A stretch of DNA of 64,000 nucleotides from Planctomycetota bacterium (GTDB lineage Bacteria; Planctomycetota; J058): positions 165,410 through 229,409 of the forward strand of contig JAMLIC010000009.1 in the NCBI GenBank assembly GCA_023954375.1, written 5' to 3'. Below the pieces are notes generated by a model. The model worked only from the letters and a program-made list of their open reading frames with translations. It ran no database searches and had not been told where the DNA came from. Position numbers and translations under genes: made by a program. Position 1 is the first letter of the stretch; every line of letters starts with the position of its first letter. This document shows, in pieces, positions 46,041 to 56,137 of this stretch.

Positions 46041-46809
46041 CTACGGCCCCCCGGCCGCCTCCTCCGCCCGCTCCGCCGCCTCCTCGGCCGCCTCGGCCGC
46101 CGCCTCCGCCGCGTGGACACGCCGCGCCGCCTCGACGGCGCGGTCGACGGCGCCCGGCACCTCGACGCGCTGGGCGAGCGTCGCCCGGGCGAAGCGCAGG
46201 GCCGCGTCCGCGTCGCGGCGCGCGGCGGTCACGCGCGCCGGGCCGCGGCCGCCTCGTCGCGGGCCTCGCGCGCGAGGGCGACCGCGGCCGCCCGCGCCCG
46301 CGCGTCGTCGTCGCCCCCGGCCTGGCGCGCCCGCTCGCGCCACGCGGCGACCGCGGCCGCGCGCCCCGCCGCGCGCGCGCGGCGGCATCGCGCGCCGCCG
46401 CCGCCGCCTCGTCGGCCTCGCGCGCCAGCGCCTGGTCGAGGCGCGCGGCCTCGCGCCGGCGGCGCAGGTGGTCCTCATCGCGGCGCGCCCGGACGACCGC
46501 GCGCTCCTCCTCGCGCGCGCCGCCCCGGGCCCGCTCCTGCGACGCGGCCTCCTCGCGCAGGCGCAGGACCGCGTCGCGGTCCTCCGGCGAGACCGGGACC
46601 GGAGGGGGCGGCGCGTCGCCCCTGGGGCGGCCTGGCTCGACCTGCAGGGCCGCGTCGAGGGCGCTCCGGGCCGCGGGGCCCTCGTCGTCGTCGGCGGCCT
46701 GCGACGCGGGCGGGGGCGCGGCCGCGGCCCGGCGCGGGGGGGCCGTCTCGGGGTCGGCGGCGCAGCCGGCCAGGAGCGCGAGGGCGAGCGGCAGGGCGGC
46801 CCGGGTCAC
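46041..46809 (-). CDS. Coiled-coil lipoprotein, frameshifted
   Basis: GTG 46809 follows a TACAAC -10 candidate by 6 nt (leaderless). Signal with lipobox LAGC (MTRAALPLALALLAGC), then a Pro-rich spacer and a charged helix (DAVLRLREEAASQERARGGAREEERA). Helical reading continues in a second frame near 46250-46380 (WRERARQAGGDDDARAR) and a third to the stop at 46041 (RRDADAALRFARATLAQRVEVPGAVDRAVEAARRVHAAEAA). At least two indels are required. A periplasmic coiled coil is the likely product. Confidence 0.6.
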
Positions 46810-46852
46810 GCCCCCGTTGTACCCGCGGCCGTCACCGGCCGATAACCGGGAG

Positions 46853-47659
46853 GTGGACGCGCTGCCGTTCGTGAAGGTCGAGGCCGGGGGGAACGACTTC
46901 GTCGTGCTCGACGCGCGGGCCGGCCCCCTGCCCGCGCCGGCCGCCGACCTGGCGCGCGACCTGTGCCGGCGCCGGCGCTCGATCGGCGCCGACGGCCTCG
47001 TCGTGCTAGAGGCGGGGCCCACGCTCGTCCACCTCGAGCCCGACGGCGCGCGCACGTTCTGCCTCAACGCCGTGCGCGCCGTCGCGGCCCTCGTCGCGGC
47101 CCCGGCGCTCGCGACCGACGCCGGCCGCCTCGAGGTGCGCGTGGCCCACGACGGCGCGGGCGTGCGCGCCACCGTCGCACTCCCCCCCCCGCGCCGCCTC
47201 GAGCCCCGGCGCGCCGCCCCGCCCGGCGCGCCGGCGTTCGAGGGCACCTTCGCCGACGTCGGCAACCCGCAGTTCGTCGTCGCGGTCGACGCGGCCACGC
47301 TCGAGCACCCCGACCTGCTCCGCTGGGGGCGGGCCCTGCGCTGGCACGAGGCGGCGTTCCCCGGCGGGACGAACGTGTGCTTCGCGGCCCGGCGCCCCGA
47401 CGGGCGCGTGGCCCTGCGCACCTACGAGCGCGGCGTCGAGGACGAGACCCTCTCCTGCGGCACCGGGGCCGTGGCGACCGCGTGCGCGCTGGCCCTCCCC
47501 GGCGAGCGCGAGGTGCGCCTGGTCACGAGGGGCGGCGACGAGCAGCGCGTGACCCTCGCGCGCGCGGGCGGGCGCCTGACGCGCGTGTGGGCCGACGGCC
47601 CGGCGCGCGTCGTCGCGCGGGGCGCGCTCGAGCGCCACGGGACGGCGCGCGCCGCCTGA
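46853..47659 (+). CDS. dapF: Diaminopimelate-epimerase-like protein with a divergent first active-site motif
   Basis: 268 residues. DapF interconverts LL- and meso-diaminopimelate for lysine and peptidoglycan. Seen: FVKVEAGGNDFVVLD at the N-terminus, GNPQFVV where most have GNPH, and ETLSCGTGAVATA with the second catalytic Cys. The first motif, normally CGNGxR, reads CLNAVR: the Cys is present but both glycines are replaced. The overall fold and length fit. It could be a DapF or a related epimerase with another substrate. GTG 46853 follows GGGAGG closely. Confidence 0.75.
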   Translation: MDALPFVKVEAGGNDFVVLDARAGPLPAPAADLARDLCRRRRSIGADGLVVLEAGPTLVHLEPDGARTFCLNAVRAVAALVAAPALATDAGRLEVRVAHDGAGVRATVALPPPRRLEPRRAAPPGAPAFEGTFADVGNPQFVVAVDAATLEHPDLLRWGRALRWHEAAFPGGTNVCFAARRPDGRVALRTYERGVEDETLSCGTGAVATACALALPGEREVRLVTRGGDEQRVTLARAGGRLTRVWADGPARVVARGALERHGTARAA

Positions 47660-47678
47660 CGTGCTAGCCTGGTCCCCC

Positions 47679-48710
47679 GTGACCGACCCCGGGGGCGTCG
47701 ACGCGGAGGCGGACGCGCGGCGGCGCCTGCTCGAGGCGCAGGGCAGCGCGTTCGACGCCGCCCACCGCCGCCGCCCCTCGCGCACGGCGTGGCGCCGGCT
47801 GCGCGGGTGGTGCTCGTGGCACCTGATCGGCCTCGTCGCCGCCCTGTGGCCGCTGGCCTACATGGCCTACTGCTGGCTCGTGTGGAAGACGAGCCGCGTC
47901 ACCGACGAGATCAACCCGACCATGGCCCGCTCGCTTGCGCGCCACGGCCGGACGGTGGGCCTCATCTGGCACCAGGAGGTGTTCACCGTCGCCTGGGCCT
48001 ACCGCCCGTCGCGGCCCCACACGCTCGCGTCGGCGGGCAACTTCGGCCGGATCATCACCCGCATGCTCGAGCGCTGCGACTTCGTCGTGTTCCGCGGCGG
48101 GTCGTCGTCGGGCACGGCGCGGCGCCGGCGCGTCCTGCCGCTCATGATCCGCCACATGCGCGAGGAGGCGGGCCCGGTCGTCTACGGGATCACCGTCGAC
48201 GGCTCGAACGGCCCCGCCTACCACCTCAAGGGCGGCATGCTGGCCGTGGCCCGGGCCTGCCGCGCGCCGATCATCCTGGCGCGCGGCTGGTACCGGCGGC
48301 GGCTCGAGCTGCGCACGTGGGACCGCACGGGGGTCCCCCTCCCCTTCAACCGGATCGAGCTCCTCGCCGTCGGCCCCTACTGGATCCCGCCCGACTGCAC
48401 CGCCGAGGAGCTGGAGCGCCACCGCGAGCACCTCGAGGCGGAGCTGCTCGACCTGTGCGCGCTCAGCTACCGGCTCGTGGACGGGCGCGGGCCGGACTTC
48501 GTGCCCGAAGGCTTCCCGCCGGGCTGGCGGCCGCGCTGGCCCGAGGACGCGCGCGGGATCCCCTTCGGCCCGCACGACCTGCGCCCCGACGACCCGCCGC
48601 CCTGGGCCAGCGTCCCCGGGCCGCAGGCGGTCGAGGCGAGCGACCCGCCGCTCGAGGACGAGCCGGCGCCCGAGCCCGCTCCCCGTTCCTTTCCCGCGCC
48701 AGGTGCGTAG
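47679..48710 (+). CDS. DUF374-type lysophospholipid acyltransferase family protein
   Basis: 343 residues. One N-terminal membrane anchor (HLIGLVAALWPLAYMAYCWLVW). Core motifs resemble DUF374: LIWHQEVF, ASAGNFGRIITRMLERCDFVVFRGGSSSG, YGITVDGSNGPAYHLKGGMLAVARACRAPIILA. Members probably transfer acyl chains in lipid A or membrane lipid synthesis. The C-terminus (~290-343) is Pro/Asp-rich and not part of the family. GTG 47679 follows a TAGCCT hexamer by 8 nt; GTG 47661 is an alternative. Confidence 0.82.
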   Translation: MTDPGGVDAEADARRRLLEAQGSAFDAAHRRRPSRTAWRRLRGWCSWHLIGLVAALWPLAYMAYCWLVWKTSRVTDEINPTMARSLARHGRTVGLIWHQEVFTVAWAYRPSRPHTLASAGNFGRIITRMLERCDFVVFRGGSSSGTARRRRVLPLMIRHMREEAGPVVYGITVDGSNGPAYHLKGGMLAVARACRAPIILARGWYRRRLELRTWDRTGVPLPFNRIELLAVGPYWIPPDCTAEELERHREHLEAELLDLCALSYRLVDGRGPDFVPEGFPPGWRPRWPEDARGIPFGPHDLRPDDPPPWASVPGPQAVEASDPPLEDEPAPEPAPRSFPAPGA

Positions 48711-48713
48711 GAT
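48708..48713 (+). promoter_or_regulatory. -10-like TAGGAT overlapping the upstream stop codon
   Basis: TAGGAT begins with the TAG stop of the acyltransferase gene and ends 6 nt before GTG 48720. It fits the leaderless arrangement seen elsewhere in the window. Confidence 0.45.
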
Positions 48714-48719
48714 CTGGCC

Positions 48720-50138
<1,419 letters not shown>

Positions 50139-50163
50139 CTCGTTTCGCGTCCATGCAAGACCC

Positions 50164-50180
50164 TTGGCCCGGCACTTGAT
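50164..50180 (+). promoter_or_regulatory. Possible sigma-54 promoter (one mismatch in the -12 element)
   Basis: TTGGCCCGGCACTTGAT has GG and, 10 nt later, GA where GC is expected. It lies 48 nt before the ATG of a 47-residue protein and just after a sigma-54 activator gene. The mismatch at a key base keeps confidence low. Confidence 0.3.
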
Positions 50181-50227
50181 AAGGGGTCCCTCGTGGCCCC
50201 GCCGGGGGGGCCGCCGAGGAGGCGGGC

Positions 50228-50371
50228 ATGGACGACCTGATCGTCACGCTGGCCACGCTCGACGAGGTCGAGCGGCGGCTGTCCGAGGTCGGAGTCCAGG
50301 AGCACGTCGAGGTCGACGTGTTCGAGTTGCAGGGCCTGGTCGACCTCGCGCTCGGGCGCGAGGCGGCCTGA
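50228..50371 (+). CDS. Small acidic protein of 47 residues
   Basis: ATG 50228 is preceded by GAGGAGG at a 5-nt spacing, the strongest ribosome site in this part of the window. The product is acidic and helical (MDDLIVTLATLDEVERRLSE, then VFELQGLVDLALGREAA), ending in TGA at 50369-50371. No family is recognised. It lies between the sigma-54 activator and the redoxin genes, 56 nt before the latter. Confidence 0.6.
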   Translation: MDDLIVTLATLDEVERRLSEVGVQEHVEVDVFELQGLVDLALGREAA

Positions 50372-50427
50372 CCGACCGCACCCCGCCGGAGCACCCGAGC
50401 ACCACCCCTTCCGAGGAGACCCCCACG

Positions 50428-51051
50428 ATGTCGAAGGCCGTGCCGCCGCTCGCGGCCGCCATCGCCGCGATCAGCGCCTTCCTCCTCGCCTCCCCCGTGA
50501 CCGCCCAGTCGCGCGGGGGCGAGCCCGCGCGGGCGCGTATCGGCGCCGAGGCGCCGTCGTTCGTCCTGCCCGCGCTCGACGGGCAGGCGCACGGGCTCGC
50601 CGCGCACCGCGGCAAGCTGGTCGTGCTGGAGTGGATCTCGCCCGACTGCCCGTACGTGGCCAAGCACCACGAGCGCAACCCGACCGTGCGGGACCTCCTC
50701 GACAAGTTCAGCGGCCGGGGGGTGGTCTGGTTGGCGGTCGCCTCGCGCGAGGCCGCCGACCCGCCCCGCCTCGCGGCGAGGGCCGAGGCCTGGGGGCTCA
50801 CCTTCCCGGTGCTCCTCGACCACGACGGCGTGGTCGCCGACGCCTACGCCGCCCACGCCACGCCCCACGTCTTCGTGATCGACCCGGCGGGCGTCCTGCG
50901 CTACTCGGGCGCGATCGACGACAACTGGTCGCCCGACACCGTCGGCGCGACGAACTACGTCGAGATCGCGCTGTCGACGCTGCTGGCCGGCGGTCGCCTG
51001 GAGCGGACGGTGACCGTGCCCTACGGCTGCCCGATCCGCACGCGGAACTGA
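50428..51051 (+). CDS. Secreted redoxin / thioredoxin-fold protein
   Basis: 207 residues with a signal peptide (PLAAAIAAISAFLLASPVTAQ). Thioredoxin-fold features: GAEAPSFVLPALDGQ, LEWISPDCPYVAKHH with C74, cis-Pro in HATPHVFVID, and VLRYSGAIDDNW. Only one Cys lies in the active-site motif (CPYV), as in the redoxin branch with CP[FY]V. A Cys near the C-terminus (PYGCPI) could act as resolving residue. It likely reduces peroxides or disulfides in the periplasm. ATG 50428 has GAGGAG upstream. Confidence 0.85.
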   Translation: MSKAVPPLAAAIAAISAFLLASPVTAQSRGGEPARARIGAEAPSFVLPALDGQAHGLAAHRGKLVVLEWISPDCPYVAKHHERNPTVRDLLDKFSGRGVVWLAVASREAADPPRLAARAEAWGLTFPVLLDHDGVVADAYAAHATPHVFVIDPAGVLRYSGAIDDNWSPDTVGATNYVEIALSTLLAGGRLERTVTVPYGCPIRTRN

Positions 51052-51115
51052 CCGCGACGGCCCTCCGTCTCGACGCCGGGGCCACGAGGCGCAGCCAGCC
51101 CGTAGACTCCTCCAC

Positions 51116-51994
51116 GTGCTCCTCGCCCGCGAGACCCTCACCCGCCTCGAGCGCCTGGTCGTCCTCGCGCGGCGCGCGCCGGCCGCGGCGCCGCGGCGCG
51201 CGCGGCGCCGGCCGGGGCGCGGGGTCGAGCCGGGCGCCCGGCGCGACTACGCCGCCGGGGACGACGTCCGGCTGATCGACTGGCCGGCCTACGCGCGGCT
51301 CGAGCGGCTGCTGCTCAAGGTGGTCGAGGCCCTGCCCGAGCCGCGCCTGGACCTGCTCCTCGACGGGAGCGCCTCCATGGGCCGCGGGGCGCCGCCGCCG
51401 CACCTGCGCGCCGCGCTGTGCGCCGCGGCGCTCGCCGCCTGCGCCGTGGCGCGCGAGGCGCGCGTGACCCTCACCTGGGCCGGCGCCCCGGAGGCGAGGG
51501 TCCAGCTCGGGCGGCCCGGCGAGCTGGTGCGGCTCCTGCGCTTCCTCGCCGAGCGCGAGCCGGCGGGGCCGGCCGCCCTCGCCGCCGCGGCCGGGCGCCT
51601 CGGCGCCGCGGCGTCGCGGGCCACGGCGGTCGTCCTCACCGACGGCCTCGACCCGCCCGGGACCGCCGATGCGGCCCGGCGGCTGCGCGCCCTCGGCTTC
51701 GCGCCCGTCGTGGTCGTGTGCGAGCCGCGCGACGAGCTCGACCCGCTCGAGGCGGCGGCGGCGACCGAGGCCGCGCAGGTGGAGCTGGTCGACGCGGAGA
51801 CGGGCGCCGTCCGGCGGCTCCCGTTCGCCGAGGCCTCGCTCCTGGCCGCGCGCGCCGCCCGGCAGGGGCGCGCCCGGGCGCTCGAGGGCGCCCTCGCCGC
51901 GGCGCGCGTGCCGCTCGAGCGCCTGGCGGCCGACGCGCCGTTCGAGGCCGTGGCCACGAGCTGGCTGCGCCGGGCCGCCGCCGGGGGGGTATGA
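51116..51994 (+). CDS. DUF58 domain protein
   Basis: 292 residues. DUF58 signature: GRGVEPGARRDYAAGDDVRLIDWPAYARLERLLLKVVE, followed by a vWA-like LDLLLDGSASMGRG (MIDAS DxSxS) and VVLTDGLDPPG. DUF58 proteins usually accompany MoxR ATPases; none is nearby. GTG 51116 follows TAGACT by 7 nt. The stop overlaps an ATG of the next frame (ATGA). Confidence 0.85.
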   Translation: MLLARETLTRLERLVVLARRAPAAAPRRARRRPGRGVEPGARRDYAAGDDVRLIDWPAYARLERLLLKVVEALPEPRLDLLLDGSASMGRGAPPPHLRAALCAAALAACAVAREARVTLTWAGAPEARVQLGRPGELVRLLRFLAEREPAGPAALAAAAGRLGAAASRATAVVLTDGLDPPGTADAARRLRALGFAPVVVVCEPRDELDPLEAAAATEAAQVELVDAETGAVRRLPFAEASLLAARAARQGRARALEGALAAARVPLERLAADAPFEAVATSWLRRAAAGGV

Positions 51995-52011
51995 TCCCGC
52001 CGGGGGTCCTC

Positions 52012-52536
52012 ATGAGGCTCGCTTCCGCGCTGATCCTGGCCGCGCTGGCGGCCGCCTGCGCCGGCCCGCCCGCCGACCGTGGCGCCGACCGCGGGCGCTC
52101 CTCGACGGCCGCCCGCGCCCTCACGGGCGAGGAGCTGCGGCGCGCGCGCGACCTCGCCGAGGTCGTCGTCGTGGGCACCGTGACCACCTACGAGGACCGG
52201 CCCGCCGGGCGCACCTACACGGTGCGCGTCGAGGAGGTCCTCTCCCGCCAGCCGAGCGTCGAGGAGCGCGCCGCCACGCACCCCGTGGGCGAGGGCGAGC
52301 CGCTGCAGGTGACCGCCTTCCTGTTCCGACCGGCGAGCGGCGGCGGGGAGATCGGGCCGCTCGAGGAGCTGAGCCGCTACGTCTTCTTCCTCTCGCCGAC
52401 GGACGACGCGGGGGAGTGGCTGAACCTCGAGGACGCGGCGGCCCTGCGCCTGCCCGGCGCGCAGCCCGTCCTCGACGAGCTGCGCGTCCTGCGCGAGCGG
52501 CAGGAGGCCGCCGCGCGCGAGCGCGCCGGCGAGTGA
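52012..52536 (+). CDS. Probable lipoprotein coupled to the kinase gene
   Basis: 174 residues from ATG 52012 (MRLASALILAALAAACAG, lipobox-like AAAC). An in-frame ATG at 51991 overlapping the upstream stop would add MIPPGVL; a TATGAT at 51990-51995 argues for the shorter form. The mature part has a strand-rich core (LAEVVVVGTVTTYEDRPAGRTYTVRVEEVL) and then LSRYVFFLSPTDDAGEW, similar to small OB-like domains. No function is assigned. The stop overlaps the next start (GTGA). Confidence 0.65.
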   Translation: MRLASALILAALAAACAGPPADRGADRGRSSTAARALTGEELRRARDLAEVVVVGTVTTYEDRPAGRTYTVRVEEVLSRQPSVEERAATHPVGEGEPLQVTAFLFRPASGGGEIGPLEELSRYVFFLSPTDDAGEWLNLEDAAALRLPGAQPVLDELRVLRERQEAAARERAGE

Positions 52537-55073
52537 GCCTCGCCTTCGGGCCCTACGTCGTCGAGGCCGAGCTGGGGCGCGGCGGGGCCGGGGTCGTCTA
52601 CCGCGCGCGCGACGCGGCCGGCGGGGTCGTCGCCGTCAAGGTGCTCCTGCCGCGGCCCGGCGCCGACGCGCACGCGCTCCGGCGCCTGGCCCGGGAGGCG
52701 CGCGTCCTCGAGCGCCTGCGCCACCCGGGGATCGTGCCGGTGCGGGCCATGGGCGAGGCGCCGCGCGGCGGGCTGTGGATCGCCATGGACCTCGTCGACG
52801 GCCAGACGCTCCAGCGGCGGCTCGACACCCAGGGGCCGCTCGCGCCGGCGGCCGCCGCGGCGCTCGTGGCCGAGGTCGCGCGCGCCGTGGCCCACGCCCA
52901 CGCCCAGGGCGTCCTCCACCGGGACGTCAAGCCCGACAACGTCCTCCTCGACCGGGCCGGCCGCCCGTTCCTCACCGACTTCGGCCTGGCCAAGGACCTC
53001 GACGGCACGCTCCACGGCGCGTCGCTCAGCGTCAGCGGCCAGTTCCTCGGGACGCCGGGCTACTGGGCGCCCGAGCAGGCCCGCGGCGAGCGCGGCAGCG
53101 TCGGCCCGGCGACCGACGTCCATGGCCTCGGCGCGACGCTCCACGCGGCGCTCACCGGCGGGCCGCCGTTCCGTGCCGCGTCGCTGGTCGAGGCGCTGCA
53201 GAACGCCGAGCGCGAGCCGCCGCCGCCGTCGCGGGCGAACCCGGCCGTGCCCGCGGCGCTCGACGCGGTGTGCGCCCGCGCCATGCGCCTCGACCCTGCG
53301 GCGCGCCACGCATCGGCCGACGACCTCGCGCGCGACCTCGAGGCCTTCCTCGCCGCCGCGCGGCGCCCGCGCCGGCGACGACGGCCGCGCTGGCCGCTCG
53401 CGCTCGGCGCGGCGGCGGGCGTCGTCGCGCTCGCGGCGGCGCTGTGGGGCCTGCGGCCGGCCACGCCGCCCGCGCCCGAGGCCGCGTCACCCGACGTCGA
53501 CCCTCCGCCCGCACCGCCCGACGCCTCCCCGCCGCCCCTCGACCCCGCCGCCGAGGTCGCCGCGGCGGCGACGCTCTCGCTGGAGGGGCGCCATGGCGAG
53601 GCGCTGGCGCGCGTCCTCGCCCTCGTGCGCGCGGGCGCGGCGCTGGACCTCGCGGAGAGCCGCGAGGCGCTGCAGGTCGCGCGGCGCGCGACGCCGGGCG
53701 CCGGCGACTCCTTCCTGACCCCCCGCGGGCCCGCCGAGCACCTGGAGGCGGCGGCGGAGGTCCTCGACGCGCTGGCGGAGCGGTCGACGAGCGACGTCGT
53801 CCGGGTCATGGCCGCGCAGACGCTCGGCCGCGCGCTCCACGGCCGCGCCGACCCGGCGCGGGTGGAGCGCGCGCTCCGGACGCGCAGCGACATGGTGCTG
53901 GCCGAGCTGCGCCTGGCCGAGGGGCGGCTCGACGAGGCCGCGCGCCTGCTCGAGGCGCAGGGCACGTCCCCGCCTGCCGACCTCCTGCGCGCCGTCCTGC
54001 AGGTCGAGCGCGCCCTGGCCGCGGGGCGCCCGGTCGACGCGCCGGCCGAGGCGCTCGAGGCGGCCCACCACGGGATCCAGGCCGCCCGCCTGACCGACAC
54101 CTGGACGAGGTCGGTCCTCGACCACCTGCGCGCGCGCCGCGCCGTCGCGCTGGGCCTCCCGCCGGCGCATGAGGACCGCGAGCTGACGGGGCCGGAGGTG
54201 GCGCGCCTGCTGCGGCTCCGCGACGAGCTCGGACCGCGGGAGCGCCTGGCGACCTTCTTCGACGTCGCGGACGCGCTCCCCGCCGCGGCGCGGGCGCAGC
54301 ACACGGTCCGCCAGCTGGTCGCCAGCTCGCACGCGGTGCGGGCGAAGGAGCTGGCCGACGCGGGCGACGCCGCGGCGGCCGAGGAGCAGCGCGCCCGGGC
54401 CCGGGCGCTGCTCACGCCGCCGCGCGACGGCCTCGACCGCCTCCTCGAGGGCGACCTGCTGCGCCAGGAGGGCCGCTGGAGCGAGGCCCTCTCCGTCTTC
54501 CTCTCCCTGGCGCGCGCGCCGGCCAACCTCCTCCTGGTGCGCGGGCGCGCGCTCGAGACGCTCGGGGAGGCCGCCCCGGAGCTTCAGGCCTGCTTCCTCG
54601 CGGCGTCCGGCGGGTCGCCGGCCGCAGGGCGGTGGCTCGAGCTCCTGCGGCTCCTCGCGCCCGAGGGCGAGGAGCCGGGCCCGCAGCGGACGCAGGCCCT
54701 GGAGCTGAGGGCCCGCCTGGCCCACCTCGCCGGCGCGGTGGCCGCGGCCGACGAGGCCCTCGCGCGGGCGCTCGCCGAGGAGCCCGACGCGCCGGGGCTG
54801 GCGCGCTGCGAGGTCGAGCTCCACCTGCGCGAAGGGCGGCTGGTCGACGCCCGCGAGGCGCTCGAGCACCTGCGCGCCCGCGCCGGCGCGGGGCCGCTCC
54901 TCGACGCGCTCCTGCGCCTCCTGGAGGCCGAGGAGGCCCTCGCGGCGGGCGACGGCGTGGCCGCCCGCGCCCGGACGGGGGCGCTGCTCGCGGCGCTCGG
55001 CGGCGACGACCGCGGCTGGCCCGGCCACGTGCGTGCCCGCGCGCGGCTCCTGCTCGAGCGCCTCGGCGACTGA
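52533..55073 (+). CDS. Receptor-like Ser/Thr protein kinase with a TPR-like extracytoplasmic domain
   Basis: 846 residues, intact. The kinase domain (1-~275) has ELGRGGAGVVYRARD, AVKVLLP, LHRDVKPDNVLLD, LTDFGLAKD, GTPGYWAPEQARG and TDVHGLGATLHAALTGG. A basic stretch and membrane span follow (RRPRRRRRPRWPLALGAAAGVVALAAALWGL, ~285-310). A Pro-rich stalk then leads to ~500 helical residues with TPR-like units (LAELRLAEGRLDEAARLLEAQG, LLEGDLLRQEGRWSEALSVFLSLA). It has the same architecture as the two broken kinases at 8.4-13.1 kb and shows what they should look like. GTG start overlaps the lipoprotein stop. Confidence 0.92.
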   Translation: MSLAFGPYVVEAELGRGGAGVVYRARDAAGGVVAVKVLLPRPGADAHALRRLAREARVLERLRHPGIVPVRAMGEAPRGGLWIAMDLVDGQTLQRRLDTQGPLAPAAAAALVAEVARAVAHAHAQGVLHRDVKPDNVLLDRAGRPFLTDFGLAKDLDGTLHGASLSVSGQFLGTPGYWAPEQARGERGSVGPATDVHGLGATLHAALTGGPPFRAASLVEALQNAEREPPPPSRANPAVPAALDAVCARAMRLDPAARHASADDLARDLEAFLAAARRPRRRRRPRWPLALGAAAGVVALAAALWGLRPATPPAPEAASPDVDPPPAPPDASPPPLDPAAEVAAAATLSLEGRHGEALARVLALVRAGAALDLAESREALQVARRATPGAGDSFLTPRGPAEHLEAAAEVLDALAERSTSDVVRVMAAQTLGRALHGRADPARVERALRTRSDMVLAELRLAEGRLDEAARLLEAQGTSPPADLLRAVLQVERALAAGRPVDAPAEALEAAHHGIQAARLTDTWTRSVLDHLRARRAVALGLPPAHEDRELTGPEVARLLRLRDELGPRERLATFFDVADALPAAARAQHTVRQLVASSHAVRAKELADAGDAAAAEEQRARARALLTPPRDGLDRLLEGDLLRQEGRWSEALSVFLSLARAPANLLLVRGRALETLGEAAPELQACFLAASGGSPAAGRWLELLRLLAPEGEEPGPQRTQALELRARLAHLAGAVAAADEALARALAEEPDAPGLARCEVELHLREGRLVDAREALEHLRARAGAGPLLDALLRLLEAEEALAAGDGVAARARTGALLAALGGDDRGWPGHVRARARLLLERLGD

Positions 55074-55078
55074 ACGCG

Positions 55079-55627
55079 TCAGCGCGGGCGGAACGAGCCG
55101 AAGAAGCGGGCCACGCGCGACGCGTCGAGCGGCGCGCCCAGCGCCTCGAGGACGAACACGACGTCCTCCTTGATGACGAACTGGATCCGGCCCTGCACGC
55201 GCCGCCCCTGGAACGTGGCCTCGAAGTCGTAGGCCCGCCCCGGCAGCCCGGCCAGCCCCTCGTCGCGGATCGGCGACGCGCTCCGGGGCGGCTGGGCGGC
55301 CTCGATCGAGGTCCGCGCGAGGGCGTCGAGGACCTCCTCCCCGGCCTCGCGCAGGTCCCGGGGCAGCGTGTAGGCCGCGACGGCGTAGGCGCCCTTCCGG
55401 TCCTCGCCGACGTGCAGGTACGCCGTGACCGTGCGGTCGCCCAGCGGCACGGCCTCGGTCCGCTGCGTGGGGGTGCCCGGCATGTCGACCGTGTAGGACT
55501 CGCGCGCCGGCACGCCGCGCGGCGTGAAGGGCTTCAGGCGGTCGCGCCAGGCGCTCCGGGCGGGGACGGAGGCGAGGCCGGCGACGATGCCCACGCCGAT
55601 GAGCGCCAGCCGGACGGAGCGGTTCAT
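55079..55627 (-). CDS. Secreted uncharacterised protein
   Basis: 182 residues with a signal peptide (MNRSVRLALIGVGIVAGLASVPARS). The mature domain looks PsbP/DUF1795-like: PFTPRGVPARESYTVDMPGTP, VTAYLHVGEDRKGAYAVAAYTLP, a helix, YDFEATFQGRRVQGRIQFVIKEDVVFVLEAL, and RFFGSFRPR at the end. A membrane-associated or periplasmic role is inferred. CATGAT 8 nt before the ATG is a possible -10. It converges with the kinase gene. Confidence 0.65.
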   Translation of the reverse strand: MNRSVRLALIGVGIVAGLASVPARSAWRDRLKPFTPRGVPARESYTVDMPGTPTQRTEAVPLGDRTVTAYLHVGEDRKGAYAVAAYTLPRDLREAGEEVLDALARTSIEAAQPPRSASPIRDEGLAGLPGRAYDFEATFQGRRVQGRIQFVIKEDVVFVLEALGAPLDASRVARFFGSFRPR

Positions 55628-55695
55628 GGGCCGGGATCATGGCAGCCCCGTCGGTCACTTGCAACCATGTAGCGCGAGAACGCTCCTCGCGCTCG

Positions 55696-55849
55696 CGCCG
55701 CTCGTACACGACCCGCCAGAGAGCTTGAGACCCTTTCGCTCCGCCGCTCGTACTCGACCCGCCAAAGCGAGCGATGGGGAGGCGCGGAACGGGCCGAACG
55801 CCATGGCCCGAGCACTTACGCCGATCGCGCCCCCCTCGCGAGCGCATCA
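55696..55849. repeat. Repeat A, reversed copy with an extra sub-repeat
   Basis: Read on the minus strand it begins at the TGA stop of the membrane-protein gene (55847-55849) with TGATGCGCTCGCGAGG, and ends CGCGCCTCCCCATCGC, then TTTGGCGGGTCGAG near 55753. A direct repeat follows on the plus strand: CGCCGCTCGTACACGACCCG (55696-) and CGCCGCTCGTACTCGACCCG (55743-). The spacer 55628-55695 holds only the promoter of the secreted protein gene. Confidence 0.78.
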
Positions 55850-56137
55850 TTCATCGCTGGCCGCGCCCAGGTCCTTCCACACGCGCCGCACGGCCGCCGC
55901 CGCGGCGAGGGCGATCAGCGCCCAGACGAGGCCGCGCGCCCAGGGCCAGGGCGCCTCGGCCGCCCGGCGGTCGAGGAGGCGCAGGGCGTCGAGGCCCAGG
56001 GCCAGCGCCACGACGCCGAGCGGTAGCCAGGCCGGGGTCCCGCCGCGCGCCCAGCGGGCGAACGCGCGCAGCCCGGCCGTGCACAGGACCGGGCCGAGCG
56101 CCAGGTGCAGGACCGTGAGGCGCGGGTCGTCGAGCAT
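55847..56137 (-). CDS. Small membrane protein coupled to msrP
   Basis: 96 residues with three hydrophobic segments (TVLHLALGPVLCTAGLRAFARW, AWLPLGVVALALGLDALRLL, WARGLVWALIALAAAAAV). Its start overlaps the msrP stop (TGATG), so it is translationally coupled. Its place suggests a link to MsrP, but it is much shorter than the heme-binding MsrQ and lacks its histidine pattern. Not recognised otherwise. Confidence 0.65.
   Translation of the reverse strand: MLDDPRLTVLHLALGPVLCTAGLRAFARWARGGTPAWLPLGVVALALGLDALRLLDRRAAEAPWPWARGLVWALIALAAAAAVRRVWKDLGAASDE

Noticed and set aside
55847..56137. MsrQ heme-binding partner of MsrP
   Set aside because: Only 96 residues and three membrane segments, without the conserved histidines expected of the six-span MsrQ.
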